Assembly: GCA_022578605.1 (NCBI GenBank)
Contig: MU394064.1
Span: 558,001 to 622,000 of the forward strand
Origin: Camillea tinctor
Taxonomy: Eukaryota; Ascomycota; Sordariomycetes; Xylariales; Xylariaceae
Reading direction: 5' to 3'
Length of the DNA: 64,000 nucleotides
Shown: positions 22,609 through 35,379 of the stretch, piece after piece
Layout of the letters: every line of letters starts with the position of its first letter
Numbering within the stretch: position 1 is the first letter of the stretch
The notes under the pieces: model-generated
What the model was told of the DNA's origin: nothing
The model's input: the letters and a program-made list of their open reading frames with translations, nothing else
Databases searched by the model: none
Translations under genes and position numbers: made by a program

Positions 22609-25600
22609 CTAACTCTCCGGTCTTCCCTCCCCCGACTTTTCCTCTCTTTGCCATCGCTTAAGGATTGACTGGTCTGTTATGTTTAGTGACCCTTTGTCTG
22701 CCCCTTTCTCTATTAAAAATAGCGCCACCTCTTTTTTCTTGTACCATATAGCTCGTGCCAGGGGCGTTCCATACCTACCCTCTTGCACATTTATATCTAC
22801 TCCTTTCTCTAGTAACAATGACACTATATCTTTCGAACCCGCTAGCACAGCTAACCCCAAAAGCGTTCCATCCCCGTCCCAATGGGCATTGACATTTGCC
22901 CCTTTCTCTATAAACAATTCCGCCATTTCTCTGTTACAGTTACGTATAGCTGCTTGTAAAGCTGTGTCAGTAATGTCAGCCCCTTGATCTATTAGAAACA
23001 TAACCACTTCTTTCCGATTCCCTCGCACAGCTGCTTCTAGAGGCGTTTCATAGGTTCTCCCTTGAGCATTGACATCTGCTCCTTCTTTAAGCAGGAGCTG
23101 TGCTATTCCAAGAGCACCCCTATATGCCGCCGTTGCTAGAGCCGTACCGAGCCATCCCCCCGTAATGTTAACTGCTGCTCCACGATTAAGGAGGAATTTT
23201 ACCATCTCTAGGTTGCCAGCATTTGCAGCGCAGCTCAATGCTGTCCCATGCAAAACCCCAACATCATCGATGTTGGCCTCATGGCCGAGGAGAAGTTCTG
23301 CTATTGGCAAGCTACCCTGATCGGCAGCCATACACAAAGGAGTCCCTATCTCCCCCATACTGGCGCTAACATTTGCCCCCCTCTTGAGGAGGTATTCGAC
23401 GACTTTCGATTTCTGGCATTCTATTGCTTTGTGCAAGAATGCTTTTACTGACTGGTCGGGTCCCATGCCGTAGTTTTTGAATATTTGCCCCAGGTGTTCA
23501 TCGCTACATGGCTCTATGGTGAAAAATGCAAGATCCACGCCATTCTTGTACTTCCAACTAAGCTGTCTACTATAACGGGGACCATCGTCAGCTGACGAAG
23601 CTGACAACTCAGATATCTCGTAACGCAAGAAAGTCTCTATGAAATTACCCGTGATCGCATACGAGATAGGAATTCGATGAGACTTGTCCTCTGCTAGCAA
23701 GAGAGGGAGACAAGAGTCTCGTTTAGTGCGCTCAAAAATGAGTAGGTCTTTAGCTATGGCTTCGTCCCTTCTAATGCAGGCAATATGCAACGGTGTCTTC
23801 CGTTCTAAGTTTCCCAGTGTAACAGCATAGTCAAAGCCTGGTAAAAGGTCTCGTCGGAACTCGGAGTCGTGAGAGAAGGGTGAAAAGCCGAAGCTCACCA
23901 TACAAAGGAATGGGTCGATACAGACAGCTTCTCTACCCTGAGAAGCCAAATAAACCAGGGTGTCGCGGGATAGTTTATGGAGAGTCGAATTGCATCGTGT
24001 AGTGTAACCCCGACCGCGTGGTCCCCAACGAGATAATGCTTGGGTGAAGATCCAGCCCTTTAAGCCTGGTGGCGCATTTTGAAAAAGGCTGCTCATTTTC
24101 TGAGGAAATTGATCCTCCTCGCGGAGCATTTGGCAATGTCGAATCCAACATCTAAAAAGATAAGCGCCGAAACTCTTCGAAGCAGTCATCTCATAGATCC
24201 GATGCTTTGATATATCCAATATGTGCTCTTCGCCATCCAATATTGTCTTCGCGCAAGTCCCCCAGTCGACCAGGCGTATCCCGGCGGCTTTCCAGATCTG
24301 ATGATCAGACCGTTCTATAACCTTAATGGCAATGTCTGCCATTGTGCGATGGCTCTCTCTCTCGGAGAATATAGGCGTTTCTGGTGGTATGTGGTGGTTC
24401 TCGCTCTTGGAAAATTTCAGGGCATCGCTTGTTTTCATCTCAGATACGAATACCTGAGCCGAGAGATGTTCAAAGTCAAGAACACCCTCGCTATTCTCCC
24501 TAAGGAAGTTACAATACAAACTTTTGAGCCGATCAAGCGTTAAACCTTGGTAGTTCTCAAATTTGTCTGTATCTAAAAGGACAGCCTCGAGGAGCTGCTG
24601 CGGCGTCAGGCTTTCAAATGCGGCGGTGACGATTTGGAAGGCCCGAATTTGGAGGGCCTCGTACTGTTTGCCACCGTTGATATTCCAAAGCATGCTATAG
24701 ACTTTCTTGAGGGCGTTGTCTTTCTCATCAGCGGGAGATTCGTTGTCTTCGCCACCTATGAGTTTATCCAGGCTTTGTAAATTTTCCAGGTCACCCAGTA
24801 GTTCGTCTGCGTATCCAGGAAGCTCTACAGGTTGCTTGTTCTTCGGGAAGAATATTCCGAGCCAAATTTCGACCCAACGAAACCTGTATCAATTGTCAGT
24901 GATTATTAGTTCATGATCTGATACCAAGTGATGTACCACATACATGCCACCAGCAGACTTGATCAAGGCTGATTCCAATCGAGTCCGGCGATCATCGTCT
25001 TCAACTGCCGAACTTTTAGCAAATCGACGTTTCATCCCCTCTTCCAAATGCTCTCTTTCTCTTTTTGATCGCTGATTATGGTTAAATACTACTTACAAAA
25101 TATACTTTTTCGCCAAATGGCATCACTTCTCTTGGAATTTATTTGGTCCGTTATAAAGCGCTTCATGTCCTCCTCTGTCTGGGGCTGGACGACATCAAAC
25201 ACCTGTACAAGGCCAGAAAAGTAATCCCAAATTGGGACATGCGGGCGCGACGAGATCAAAAAGTACAGACCTGTGAGCTTCTGTGACGTTTCCCAAAGGA
25301 ATCGCAGGAGACTCCTATAATCTTCCTCGAACCTACACTCATCAAGAGCGTCAATGACAAGTATAATTGTGGTCGGACTGGATTTAATCAGATCCTTAAA
25401 CAACTCTTCCCACCTTTTTTCAGTGAGTGGTGTATCTAGGTTAGCTTTCGAGTTGTCGTAGAGGTCCATAGCAGGTTTCGCCACGGTCCCATCATTATTC
25501 CACGCTAGCCGGCAACATAGTGCGCGGAGTATGGTCTTATACTTAGGTGCTTTTGCGGTCTCAGCGGTTCCGCTACCATAACAGTAATATCGTATGAACC

Positions 25601-27282
25601 TGACTCCGCGAGTAGGAGACTCTTCGAAGTGAGAGATGATCCGGCAGCTGCGAATTCCCCAATTAGCCTTAATACCTAACTTCTAGTAATGAAGATCTTG
25701 GAAACTTACATCAATGTCGTTTTCCCGGTCCCCACTATAGTCTGTTTAGCAACACCATAGTAAAATAGGTTATTCAACTAGACGTATCACCTACTCGATC
25801 CCTTCAGCCAGTATACAAGCTTTTCTGACTCGGTTCGACGGACCTTTTCTAACCATGAGGTGAACTCTGGAGTTTCGAGGAACCAATTCCCAGCTCTTGA
25901 TGTAGAATCATCAATTCCCGTTTTCTCCCTGATCGTCTGGTGTATAGGCTCGGGATCCTCACTCCGGTTTCTAATCCAGTTGAGTACCTTTATGTTTGCA
26001 TCACTTCTCTTGACTTCCAACTCGACTTGTCCCTTTATCTCGCTACAACGTGAGTTTTGAGCCTCCAAATTCGTATATTCCTCGTCCCATTCTACAGGCT
26101 CCGAGGTCAGGCTCGCCGCTAGATCACTGTGAGCAAAAGTCGACTTCGTTAGGGAGCGTGGACATACCGAACTGACTGAGTTTACTATTCCCGGACTTGT
26201 AGATGGAGGATATCAGAACCAAGCTATCAAAGTATAATGTGCTAAGTTGTTGTTCGATCATCTCTATTTTTACTTTGCAAGACTCGCTTCTCTTCTTCAT
26301 CCGACTGAGGTCCGCCTCACTGTCAACCCATTTACTAATAATGATGTCTGTCTTCAATATCGTTCTCATGGCCTTGTCGCGCGCTGACGGGTCTATCGAG
26401 TCGAAACAGAGCTATAGATGTTAAGTCAGATAAATGTAGTAGGAGTCTGGGAAGAGGGCGATATATTTGGATTTAAGAAGTCGTTTCTCCCCATCATCCT
26501 GGATTGTTTTCATTCCCTAGGTACCTATATCAAGAATATATGAGCTACTATCTGGTTAGATAGCCACCTAGTTGATAGCTCATGCTTACTCCTGATAGAG
26601 GCATCTTGGGAGGAAAAACTAACCCCAATCAAGAAGGGGGGAATGGGGGCGGAACAGTTTCTAAAGTAGAGACGATATTGTAGCCCACCTCAACAGCAAG
26701 GAAAATGCCAGAAGTAACCCAAGGTGCGATGTTGTGAGGATCCAGACTGCTCAGTCTCAGTGCAACTGATTTCACGTCTTTCAATGCTGGTAGATATGCC
26801 TTGCAGCGGCGAAACCATACATGGCTCGATTTCGTCGGTTTTTTATCCAACCACGTGTCCCAGTTGTCGGTATCAAGATTTAGAATACCTTCAACACGGC
26901 CTTTCATCAGTTGATACAGCTTTGGTTTCTCGTTTGCAAATCGTATCATTGACTGGGTCCATATTGGGCTCTTATCGTCAGCCCCTTGGGCCGTCTCAAG
27001 AGACTGGTGAGCCGCCGAAGGGTGTTCGGTTACTTGAGTCTCTCGTTGTGGTTCTGTTTCTTGTTCTGCTTCATTAACATCATTTGTCGTTTCAACGTCT
27101 CTTTCTGAAGCTGCTCCAACTATGGTAGGAGGATCTTCATTCACAGAGTCGCTGCCAATCCGTCCCTCATAACTCCCAAATGATTCTTGTAAATTACCGG
27201 CGCTTGTGGTTGGTTGAGAGCTCCGCTTTCGTCGTGGGAAATGGTCTTTCCACCACTGTCCAGAGGGACGAAATGATGGCAT
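22609..27282 (-). CDS. NLR-like protein: NACHT NTPase with C-terminal ankyrin repeats
   Basis: Exons I can place: 27282 to about 26630, 26411-26168, 26118-25795, 25734-25710, 25647 to about 25105, 25071-24944 and 24883-22609. The first and fifth exon ends are unresolved. The N-terminal exon is low-complexity and acidic, then helical (SIWTQSM-like segment, WFRRCKAYLPALKDV, SSLDPHNIAPWV), resembling the NWD/NACHT N-terminal helical domain. WFLETPEFTSWLE precedes the P-loop. Walker A GTGKTTL sits on a 25-nt exon, and Walker B is TTIILVIDALDEC with SSRPHV after it. GGMFRWVEIWLGIFFP marks the NACHT/ankyrin linker. The last exon carries about nine ankyrin repeats, such as TPLCMAADQGSLPIAELLLG. Unlike the NLR-like gene at 2.4-8.1 kb, the NTPase motifs look intact. 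Such STAND proteins act in fungal allorecognition. An intact P-loop and regular repeats argue against a pseudogene. Confidence 0.82.
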
Positions 27283-29089
27283 GTTTTTGACAAAGCGATT
27301 TTGTAGACTCCCTAGTGACGCTTGATTATAATGAGGCACCGATCAGCTCGTATTATTATACCCAAAAATACATCGTGGAGGCTGCGGGGCGCGCGACTGG
27401 TTGGGTAGGTCAGACAGCCAATTACCCTTGTTTAGGTCGGCAAGTGGATCGTATGTATCTCACGCAGGCTATGGAGTAGATTGGGGTTACTCCTTCGACG
27501 ATTTCAAGTCTCCATGGAAATAGAAGAAAAGGTTAAACGATTAGTCGAATAGGAGGCACCTAATCAGATAACTAGTCATTTAACTCAACACTTATGGCGG
27601 TGCTGATGTTCCCAGCATCAATACCAACGTGTTGTTCTAAAATAGGGTGAGTTTTCTCTTTTTTTTTTTCTCTTAGCGTTTGGAAGCAGTCTACGAGGAG
27701 CAATATGTTGCAGTGCCATATATATGAGCTAATTGTCCGCATCACAATACCTTCCTCTGCCTCGTCTTTATTTATATGCTTTATATATAACCTAAATATT
27801 AGGATTGCTAGCGAGCGTATACCTGTGTATTCAATAACTAGAACAAATGTTTTAGAGCAGCCTGAAGAGCTTCCTTTTCTCTGTCGCTATAGCTATGTCA
27901 TATGATAAGGAATACGTATCCTATATGGACTGTATATACCATAGCCTTCCCTAACACGTCTCTAATCTCTTCAGTTAGACCTTTATTCTAGCCATATGTA
28001 TGTATGCCCGACACCGACATTCCAGAACGTGTTGGGTCCTATCACTGTCGTTCATCAAATTTTAACCCCTCACTCACTCTCACATACCTTCAGCCTACAT
28101 GTCAGCATTCATCTTAGTTGATAGTCATATTGTTGTGGGGACTAGGGGAACTAGGGACCACATTTGTGTATATAGCTCGCGATGCATTACAAGTTTGCGA
28201 GAGTTTTCTTTCCTTCTCATGTCATGGCACGTCAGCGTTACTACATAACAATAGATCAATACATTCCTTTGCCTTTCGAATCTTTATGTCTCTATTTTAA
28301 ATAAACAGTATGATGGTTGGGTGTCGTAGACTAGGGACCACAGTCCCTAGTCCCTCACAGCCTCATACAACTGTTGGTAGGGGGTCTCCTCTATCTCCAG
28401 TTCAGTATGTGTCGTTTAGTGTAGTAGTATGTTTAATATATGGGAATGATAGAGAACTAGCTGCCCCAGCGAGAGGTAAGCCCCTTTTATGGCCCCAAGC
28501 ATCCCTCCCACATTTACTTATGCAAAGACGAGATACACCATGTTAATTGGTACATATTATCCCAGGAAAGTCATTCACCAATATATATAACCTACCTCGG
28601 TAGTTGCCCAATATAAAACACTTTACCTATATCCAATACTAATAATTGTGTATTCCTAGCCAATTGATTCATTGAGGTACTATGTAGGTACATAATCTAG
28701 GTTAGGTTAGTTGGAAGTATAACAGTGCATAAATTTACAAATCGTATATATAAACCATGTAGGTTACATAGTTATGAATAGGCTGATCAACCTATCCATT
28801 AGTACCAAGTTAGTATTCTTACTAGGAACGAATGTGGAGCATATAAGTAACCATTCACATTACACATGGGAGAGGCTGCAAAGTGATACGGGGCGATCTC
28901 CTGCATTATATTAGAATTCCTAAAACCCCTGCTAAGTGAGGTTACCGCGCGATCCGACATGTTATAACTACTTTTACCCAGCCTTGATTATAGTAGTTAG
29001 AAGCGTACGTCTTATGAGTGGTGGGACTACCAGGCTAACAATACACTAAGAAAAGTAGCTGAAGAATTCCTTCCACTTGCATAGACACT
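27283..29089. other. intergenic, possible transposon debris
   Basis: This 1.8 kb stretch is AT-rich. The 11-mer CTAGGGACCAC occurs twice, 180 bases apart (28151 and 28331). On the minus strand near 27865 a frame reads SYSDREKEALQAALKHL, faintly like helix-turn-helix leaders of fungal pogo-type transposases, but it is closed by stops on both sides. I support no gene. Confidence 0.45.
28331..28350. repeat. inverted repeat CTAGGGAC-CACA-GTCCCTAG
   Basis: Eight-base perfect arms flank a 4-base loop. The left arm plus loop (CTAGGGACCAC) recurs in direct orientation at 28151-28161, so the unit is dispersed rather than a single hairpin. Confidence 0.8.
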
Positions 29090-30045
29090 TCATGTTGCTT
29101 CATTCGATAACGCAATACTGTTCACAGAGCCCAAAGCCTCCAGATACTTACGCGTGGAGTCATCTAAAGAGCTTCCCACATAGAGATACGCTAGCACTTG
29201 ACCAACCATTTCAGCATTGGTAACGACTCCGAGACGAATAGCATCATAAACCAGACTCATAAGAGAGTGTTGATTCACACCTCTTCTAATGCGTTCTACA
29301 GTGTTTAATATTAGCAAGCTTTGTTCAATTATCAAAATGAGCTTGAAAGAGTGGCCACCGGAGGGGAGGTTGTTAAATACGGAAACAGAACCATGCTTAC
29401 TTTTCATGACAGAGTTCTTGCTTTTGAACAGTTTAATCTCATATCTCATTAAGGAGGATTTCGGATATTTCGTCTTCAGCCCAATTTCATGGCCAAGACT
29501 GGTAATCACATAATCGATTGGTTGACTGTCAAACTTGAAATATCGCGGGGCCTCTTGAACCTCAGTTTATGTCACTTGTTAGTTCCAAGCACTTTCATAT
29601 AAGTAACAAAAGTACAGTGGTGTGGTTACGTACCACTGTTCTTATCCATCTCTTTCTGGTTTACCACATCTAGGGTTATCTCATTATCCTTTAACATATT
29701 TCGGATGACTTCATCGTCCTCTGTAGTCCATATTAGCAATAATGAAATTTTACGAGGTAGATGAAAATTTACATACTGTAGATAATGATTCCCTTCTCGA
29801 AACGAGACTCGGCCGAGTAGCAGATGAGGAAGAAGACGTCAACAAACCCGATAAGCCGAGTTTTGCCAGCCCATGACTCCTCATTAATCGATACCTCCCA
29901 AGGATGAATGTCACTGTTTCAATACTGTCAGGCTTGATCATAACCTAAGGGGTGGTATAGCATGAATGTCATACTAATTGCATTCCACGGATTTATCGTG
30001 GACAGATCTCCCGAACAATTCAAGTACACGGTGATATGATGCCAT
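29090..30045 (-). CDS. orphan protein, four exons, unknown function
   Basis: Exons 30045-29975, 29913-29777, 29720-29634 and 29553-29090 join in consistent phase to give 252 residues. Each intron is 56-80 nt with GT-AG ends and GTATGA, GTATGT or GTACGT donors. The protein starts MASYHRVLELFGRS and contains HPWEVSINEESWAGKTRLIG, a hydrophobic FVDVFFLICYS segment, and a C-terminal half with long hydrophobic helices (SFKLILIIEQSLLILN, EMVGQVLAYLYVG). I see no signal peptide and recognise no domain. The agreement of four exons in one frame is the main evidence that it is a gene. It lies divergent to the HET-domain gene, 856 bases away, and next to the NACHT-ankyrin gene. A lineage-specific partner in recognition is possible but unproven. 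Confidence 0.65.
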
Positions 30046-30751
30046 GATGTTTGGGGCAGCTCGATGGGGTTATACAGTAATCTAGCTTCGGATGGGAGGA
30101 CAATGAAGGAAAGTTATATGTAGGCGGGTTTCACATACCTAAGTGAGCAGCTCCACTAAATGATCTACTAGTATAATATTCTTTTTGCCATATAATGGAG
30201 TTGAGCCGCATCAAACGTAATCATTATTTTGGATCTTCAGGGAATCATGGGAGGAAGCACACTATTGAAAGCTGAAATGCTAGTTCCGGTATACAGTGCA
30301 ACCCCCGAGCATCGAGCTGAGCTTTATACGAGCTAAACAACTATAGAATGAGCAATTATAACCAATAAGTTGATCATGTATAATCGCCGTCTATATATTG
30401 TCCAATGGGGATCCTTAACCCACACAGCCGTGAACTTTTTCCATAGCTATTCATGAGTAGTATCACCCACTGATCCAGGACATTAGACCAAAGCTGAAAC
30501 CAGAAATTAGTCTATTGAAGTATTATGATATGAGTTGGGCATCAAAGAGGGGTGGAAACGCAGTTATCAGAGCGGGCGTGACGCTCTTGCCGACGGAAAA
30601 AGGCTCGACATTATGAATTGCCACACATAATCTCGCACTGATAAGTTCTCCGAGCATGTGCAGGGGAGGTGTCGTGAGGAGGTTGTGATTATGAAAATTT
30701 TGAACATGCTAGTTTTCAAGGCTCTGTTCTGAGATCCTCTGACCTAAAGTC

Positions 30752-30759
30752 TATAAATA
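30752..30759 (+). promoter_or_regulatory. TATA-like box of the HET gene
   Basis: TATAAATA lies about 143 bases before the HET-gene ATG, within the spacer shared with the divergent orphan gene. Confidence 0.45.
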
Positions 30760-30901
30760 TTTTCATGACGGCGCCTTATTGTTACCCAGGGGACCACTGC
30801 TCAGACGTATATGGCCTTGAATTACTATCCAGAAGTCCATCCAACCGGATTATTCACTCAATCTTCCTTCTATTGTAAATTTATACAGACAAGTAGTCAA
30901 G

Positions 30902-33900
30902 ATGTCTTTGTCAGGGTCTACTTTGGCAGCAGTGGAATACCTCACCGATATGGCCGTCGACTTTAAGGCTAAGGGTGGCAAGGCTATCCAACTTATCATC
31001 GACAAAGATCCCGAAATGGCACGCAAAATACTCAACCTATTACTTGTACCCGATTTCAAACCTGCCTTCTACGATGATATTGGCGAACACAATAGGTTTT
31101 CTGGGTCTCGACTTGACGACATTGACCTTTTGGATTCATCCTATTCATCCGCTATTGCAGAGCCCGGGGGCGAAGAGGGACGCTACCCTATTCGTATGAT
31201 TGATCTTGACACGAAGAACTTCGTCAATTACCCCGAAATTGGTGATCATGGCCAATATTGTATCCTATCTCACAGCTGGAAAGGTCAAGAGATAGACTAC
31301 AAGTACTTGACAGATGCATACTCTAATGCGATCAGTCAGAAGCTATCAACTACGGAGGGCCTGATTGACATCGCCATGCAGAAGTGCAAGGATGACATTG
31401 CCAAGCAAGAGGAACTTATCAACTCTTTCGCTCATGATACAGGCATTATGAGCGAGCTGGGTAACCCAACAAATCTCGTGGAGAAACTCCTGTCAAGGCG
31501 GATAGATGTGCAAGTGATGGAGAAGAAGTTCAAGACCGCGAAGCAGGAGCTCGAAAAAGCAATTGTTGCGCGAGACAATCGCGCTGTCGAAGACAAAGTC
31601 TTCGAGAAGGTGTTCTCGGACATTGGCCTTGACGAAGATGCTATCAAACGCATCATCAATGATGAGAACGCTACCAACCACACACAAGGTACTACCAACA
31701 ATGAGAACCCAGCTGGTACCACATCAGATGATAAGGTACAGAAAGCGAAAGATGCTCTGGACGAAGCGGAACAGAGTCGATCGAAGGAGGGAAAGATCAT
31801 AAAATTCTTCGAAAGCTCAAGTCACGTACGCGAGGCGGTAGACAACCTCATCGGCCAGTTGCAACAATACAAATCTATGCACAAGATCAAGGGCGCCGCA
31901 GGCACAGCAAAGGACATTTTCGACAGCACCTCATTCCCAAAAACTGAGAAAAGGTACCTCTGGATTGACTCGTGCTGTATCAACAAGTCTGATGGTGGCG
32001 AGTACGTCAAGAGTATGGCTTCTATGGGCGAATGGTACAAGAACGCAGAGTTTTGTTTGGTTCACTTGGATACACCAAGAGGTGTACCTGGAGACGCTTT
32101 GGTCGACTGGAGAACGTTGAAGGAAGAGACATCGAAATCCGATATCGAACCGAAGGATGCAAACATCAATACTTTTGATGAGATAGGTTCCAAGAAGCCA
32201 GAGTGGTCTACCAGAGCTTGGACGCTGCAAGAACTTGTCATGAGCAAGTCGACATTCTATGTCAACTCACGCTGGGCGCGACTGAGAAGGCCTGTGGAAA
32301 ATCTAGGGCGATGGTATTATTTCAGCCCCTTTTTGTCGCTCTACACCGACCTAGACGACGAAAACGCATATGCCACTCTACTGGAAGACGATTTCACTGG
32401 ACCTGATAGCCCTTCTCGTGAATTAATAAAAGGTTGGAGATCGAAGATCGAAGGAGTAGTGGCACAACTTCCAAAGGAGGTAAGTTATTGACTAATTCAA
32501 TACCCCCCAACAAATGAAACCATAGTTCTCCTTGGTTTATGTTACTTCCAACACCACCAGATCTTCGCCTTTTTTTGGTATCTCGGTCGCTCTCATAGTA
32601 TGAAATAAGTGCTAACTCTACAAAAGATGGAAGGGTATGAAAAACCACTGCAAGAAGAGGAAAACAAAACGCAGAATCATGGCCAGTTATCTGAAGCTGA
32701 GAAGGTGGAGGAAGCAAAGCGGGAACAAGTGAGACAGGACATTGAGTTGGCACAGAAGATAATACATATCCTCTATGCATTGAATGTGCAGATCCCCACA
32801 GACATTGACTTGAAGACCGCAATACCCGCAATAACCAGATCAGTCTACGCGGCTGTTCAAAGCAAAGAGTCTGAAGTTCAGGATGGCCATGCATCTGCGA
32901 AGCTACTATCCGACAACCTTGTCAAAGCTCTCAGTGGATTTGCTTCCAATACGGCTTGTCCCCAAGAGAAGCTCCCACAACATGCGATCAATATTTTACT
33001 CAAGTCCATCGTCAAGCTCATAAAGGTTCCTATTCTAGATGACAGACAGGCAATCGCTAAGTTCGGGAATGTTCAGGATCTCAAAGCTTGGCAAATGGGT
33101 CTTGTTCAGAGCAATTTCTCGGCCCAGAAGGTTATGACTTTGGTTTGTCCAAGAGATGCCCAGGTGTTATCAGATCGAGCTTATTGCCTGATGGGCATGC
33201 TCGGGGTCAGATTTCCAGTCTTCCCAGCCGAGGGCCTGACTAAGGCCCTTTCCAGGCTCATTGACGAGGTAGTCACTACATCCAACGACGTCTCAGTTTT
33301 CAATTGGACTGGAAAGCATCACGGCAGTCCAATTAGGGGTAGATCTCTCTATCCTACATCACCAGAAGCATTCAGGGTCGGTAAACAAGATGAAGAGAAG
33401 AAGGCGAAGATTAAAAGACTTTCAGACGTCCTCCAGATCCAGCGCTCTCATATCGCAAACGAATTCAATGCTATTTGGAGAATGCTTCGCGAGACACAGG
33501 AGTTTCTTCGGGATCGTAACCAACACGATATTCCTCTCGAACTTGTTGCGCAGATCCTTCTGCCTATCAAGTTGGCACCGTTCAAATTGCTAAAGCCACA
33601 CATACAAAACCTTGATCGTATTCTAAAGTATATCAAAAAGGCCTATCACACCAACGCAAGGAAGATAGAGAAGGTAGACCAAGCCAGCCCAGCCTCCCCG
33701 ATGTCTCCTGACTCGTATTTCAGCACGTCCTCGGTGAAGTCCTTAACCAAGGATCTAACAGGACTCGCATCCCCAAGTTTTGGGTTGAAACGCCCATCGT
33801 TCAAAAGCTTCCGCCGGACAGACTCTGCGGTTTCTCTATCCTCTAAGAAATCAATTCCTATTGAAGATAAGCCAGCTGATGTTCCTAGCCCAACGACATG

Positions 33901-35379
33901 TCCTGAAAGCCCGTCATTAAGTGACAGGAGCCCTGAGGTAGAAGGAAAGATCTTAGCCTACGTCAAAAGCATTAGGATTTCCGAAAATGAGGAAGTCACC
34001 GATGGAAAGGAGGTCGAACTGCCGGCTGAGATAACAAGTATTACTGCTTTTGATGATACATCAAAAGGGGATTCCAAGAAGCTGGCTATCGAACACACGA
34101 AGGTCGAGTCATTGATCTCACCTAATCCTATCATAATAACGAACTCGGGGATTGAAGGTACATTCGATATTCAGCGCGTAATCATCTCGTTCGAAAATCC
34201 GGAAAAGCTTCGTCGGCAGGTAGAAAACGCAGTGAGCCCTAACCAGAAGATCAGCGGCTGGTGTGTCATCAGCACAGGCTTTGCTGTCACACTCGTCAGC
34301 TTTTCGTGTCCGAAACATATCCTAGAAAAGCAGCTTGATGTTGCCGGGACTGTTGAGGAAAGGATCGATAATGAAGACGAAAGTGACGATGAAAACTCAA
34401 CTGAAACACCGGCTGAGACTGATACGCTGCCACAAACTGGGAGCAAGGAGCAATCAAAGGCAAGAGGCGTGAAGAGAACCAATACCGGTCTCAAGAGGTT
34501 AACAAGAATGGTTCACCCTGATAAGGCTAAGAAAGGAACCGATAAACCAGAGGACAAGAAAGATGACGAAGAGGAGGGCCAGAATAGAGAGAGTAGGGAT
34601 GCCGGGAAGGACGAGAAGGTTGAAGAACGTGAATTGAACAAGGTCGTCAACATGATCAAGTTTGTGCAGGAGCCAGAGCTGACATCCATCGCCGGTGAAT
34701 GGGTTCTCGTGCGTTTCTCTGGTGTGCCAGGGGCGAATTGGTTCCTCTGCTACCTAGAACTAGGAGCGTCTAAAGGTAACTTCCATGGGCACCGGATCGC
34801 GACCGACGAGATCGACTTCCGTAACGCTTCCCCTGAGCCGGGTCTTACGAAATGCTGGGAATCCTACATGGCCCTGAAGAAGCGCAAGTTGTGCAGCGTG
34901 CTGCAGAAGCTAGTCGATGCCAGGGACTGGAACAAGGTCAAGGACGAGGCAAAGCAGGAATTCTTCGACAAGGTGACGGGGGCATTTTCCGGCAAGGGCA
35001 ACGGTGCCGATGGTCAGCACTCAGTGGGCGGCCCAAGTTCGGACTCGGACTCGGAGTCTGATGACGAAAACGTCTTAATGGACGTGGGCCAAGCAGCCAT
35101 CAGGACAGTCGGTTCCAATCTCATCCAAAGGGTCTTTGAGATGCGATCAGAACGGGCTGCAGCACAGCTTCAGGCCTATGTTCTCAATCAGTTCCCGAGG
35201 CACATACAACCAGCGTTGAAGAGCCTGGATGACAAAAAGGACTTGAGTAAGTGGCTTATCCAGTTCTCTCTCTGAGGAGCGACCTAGATGTTTAACTCGC
35301 CATGATGGAATGGTTACTGACTATTCGTGACATAGTGCCCTCGATGTTCCACGCCGCGAAGAAGATTCACATGTTTTAA
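30902..35379 (+). CDS. HET-domain protein with large internal insertion and long C-terminal region
   Basis: Exons 30902-32479, 32627-35246 and 35336-35379 (147- and 89-nt introns, GTAAGT donors) give 1413 residues. HET proteins trigger cell death after fusion of incompatible hyphae. The three HET motifs are present: QYCILSHSWKGQEIDY near 117, RYLWIDSCCINKS near 350 and WSTRAWTLQELVMSK near 434. Motifs 1 and 2 are normally about 50-60 residues apart; here about 230, the excess being Lys/Glu-rich helical sequence likely to form coiled coil. After the HET core come CPRDAQVLSDRAYCLMGMLG, the usual downstream HET-protein landmark, then Ser/Pro-rich and acidic disordered segments. A folded C-terminal part (ELTSIAGEWVLVRFSGVPGA onward) is unfamiliar to me. 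The last exon replaces a short read-through tail with MPSMFHAAKKIHMF. The frame is intact throughout, so the gene looks functional. Confidence 0.9.

Noticed and set aside
27705..27905. Possible transposase fragment (SYSDREKEALQAALKHL on the minus strand)
   Set aside because: The frame is short and closed by stops on both sides, and the likeness to pogo-type leaders is weak.
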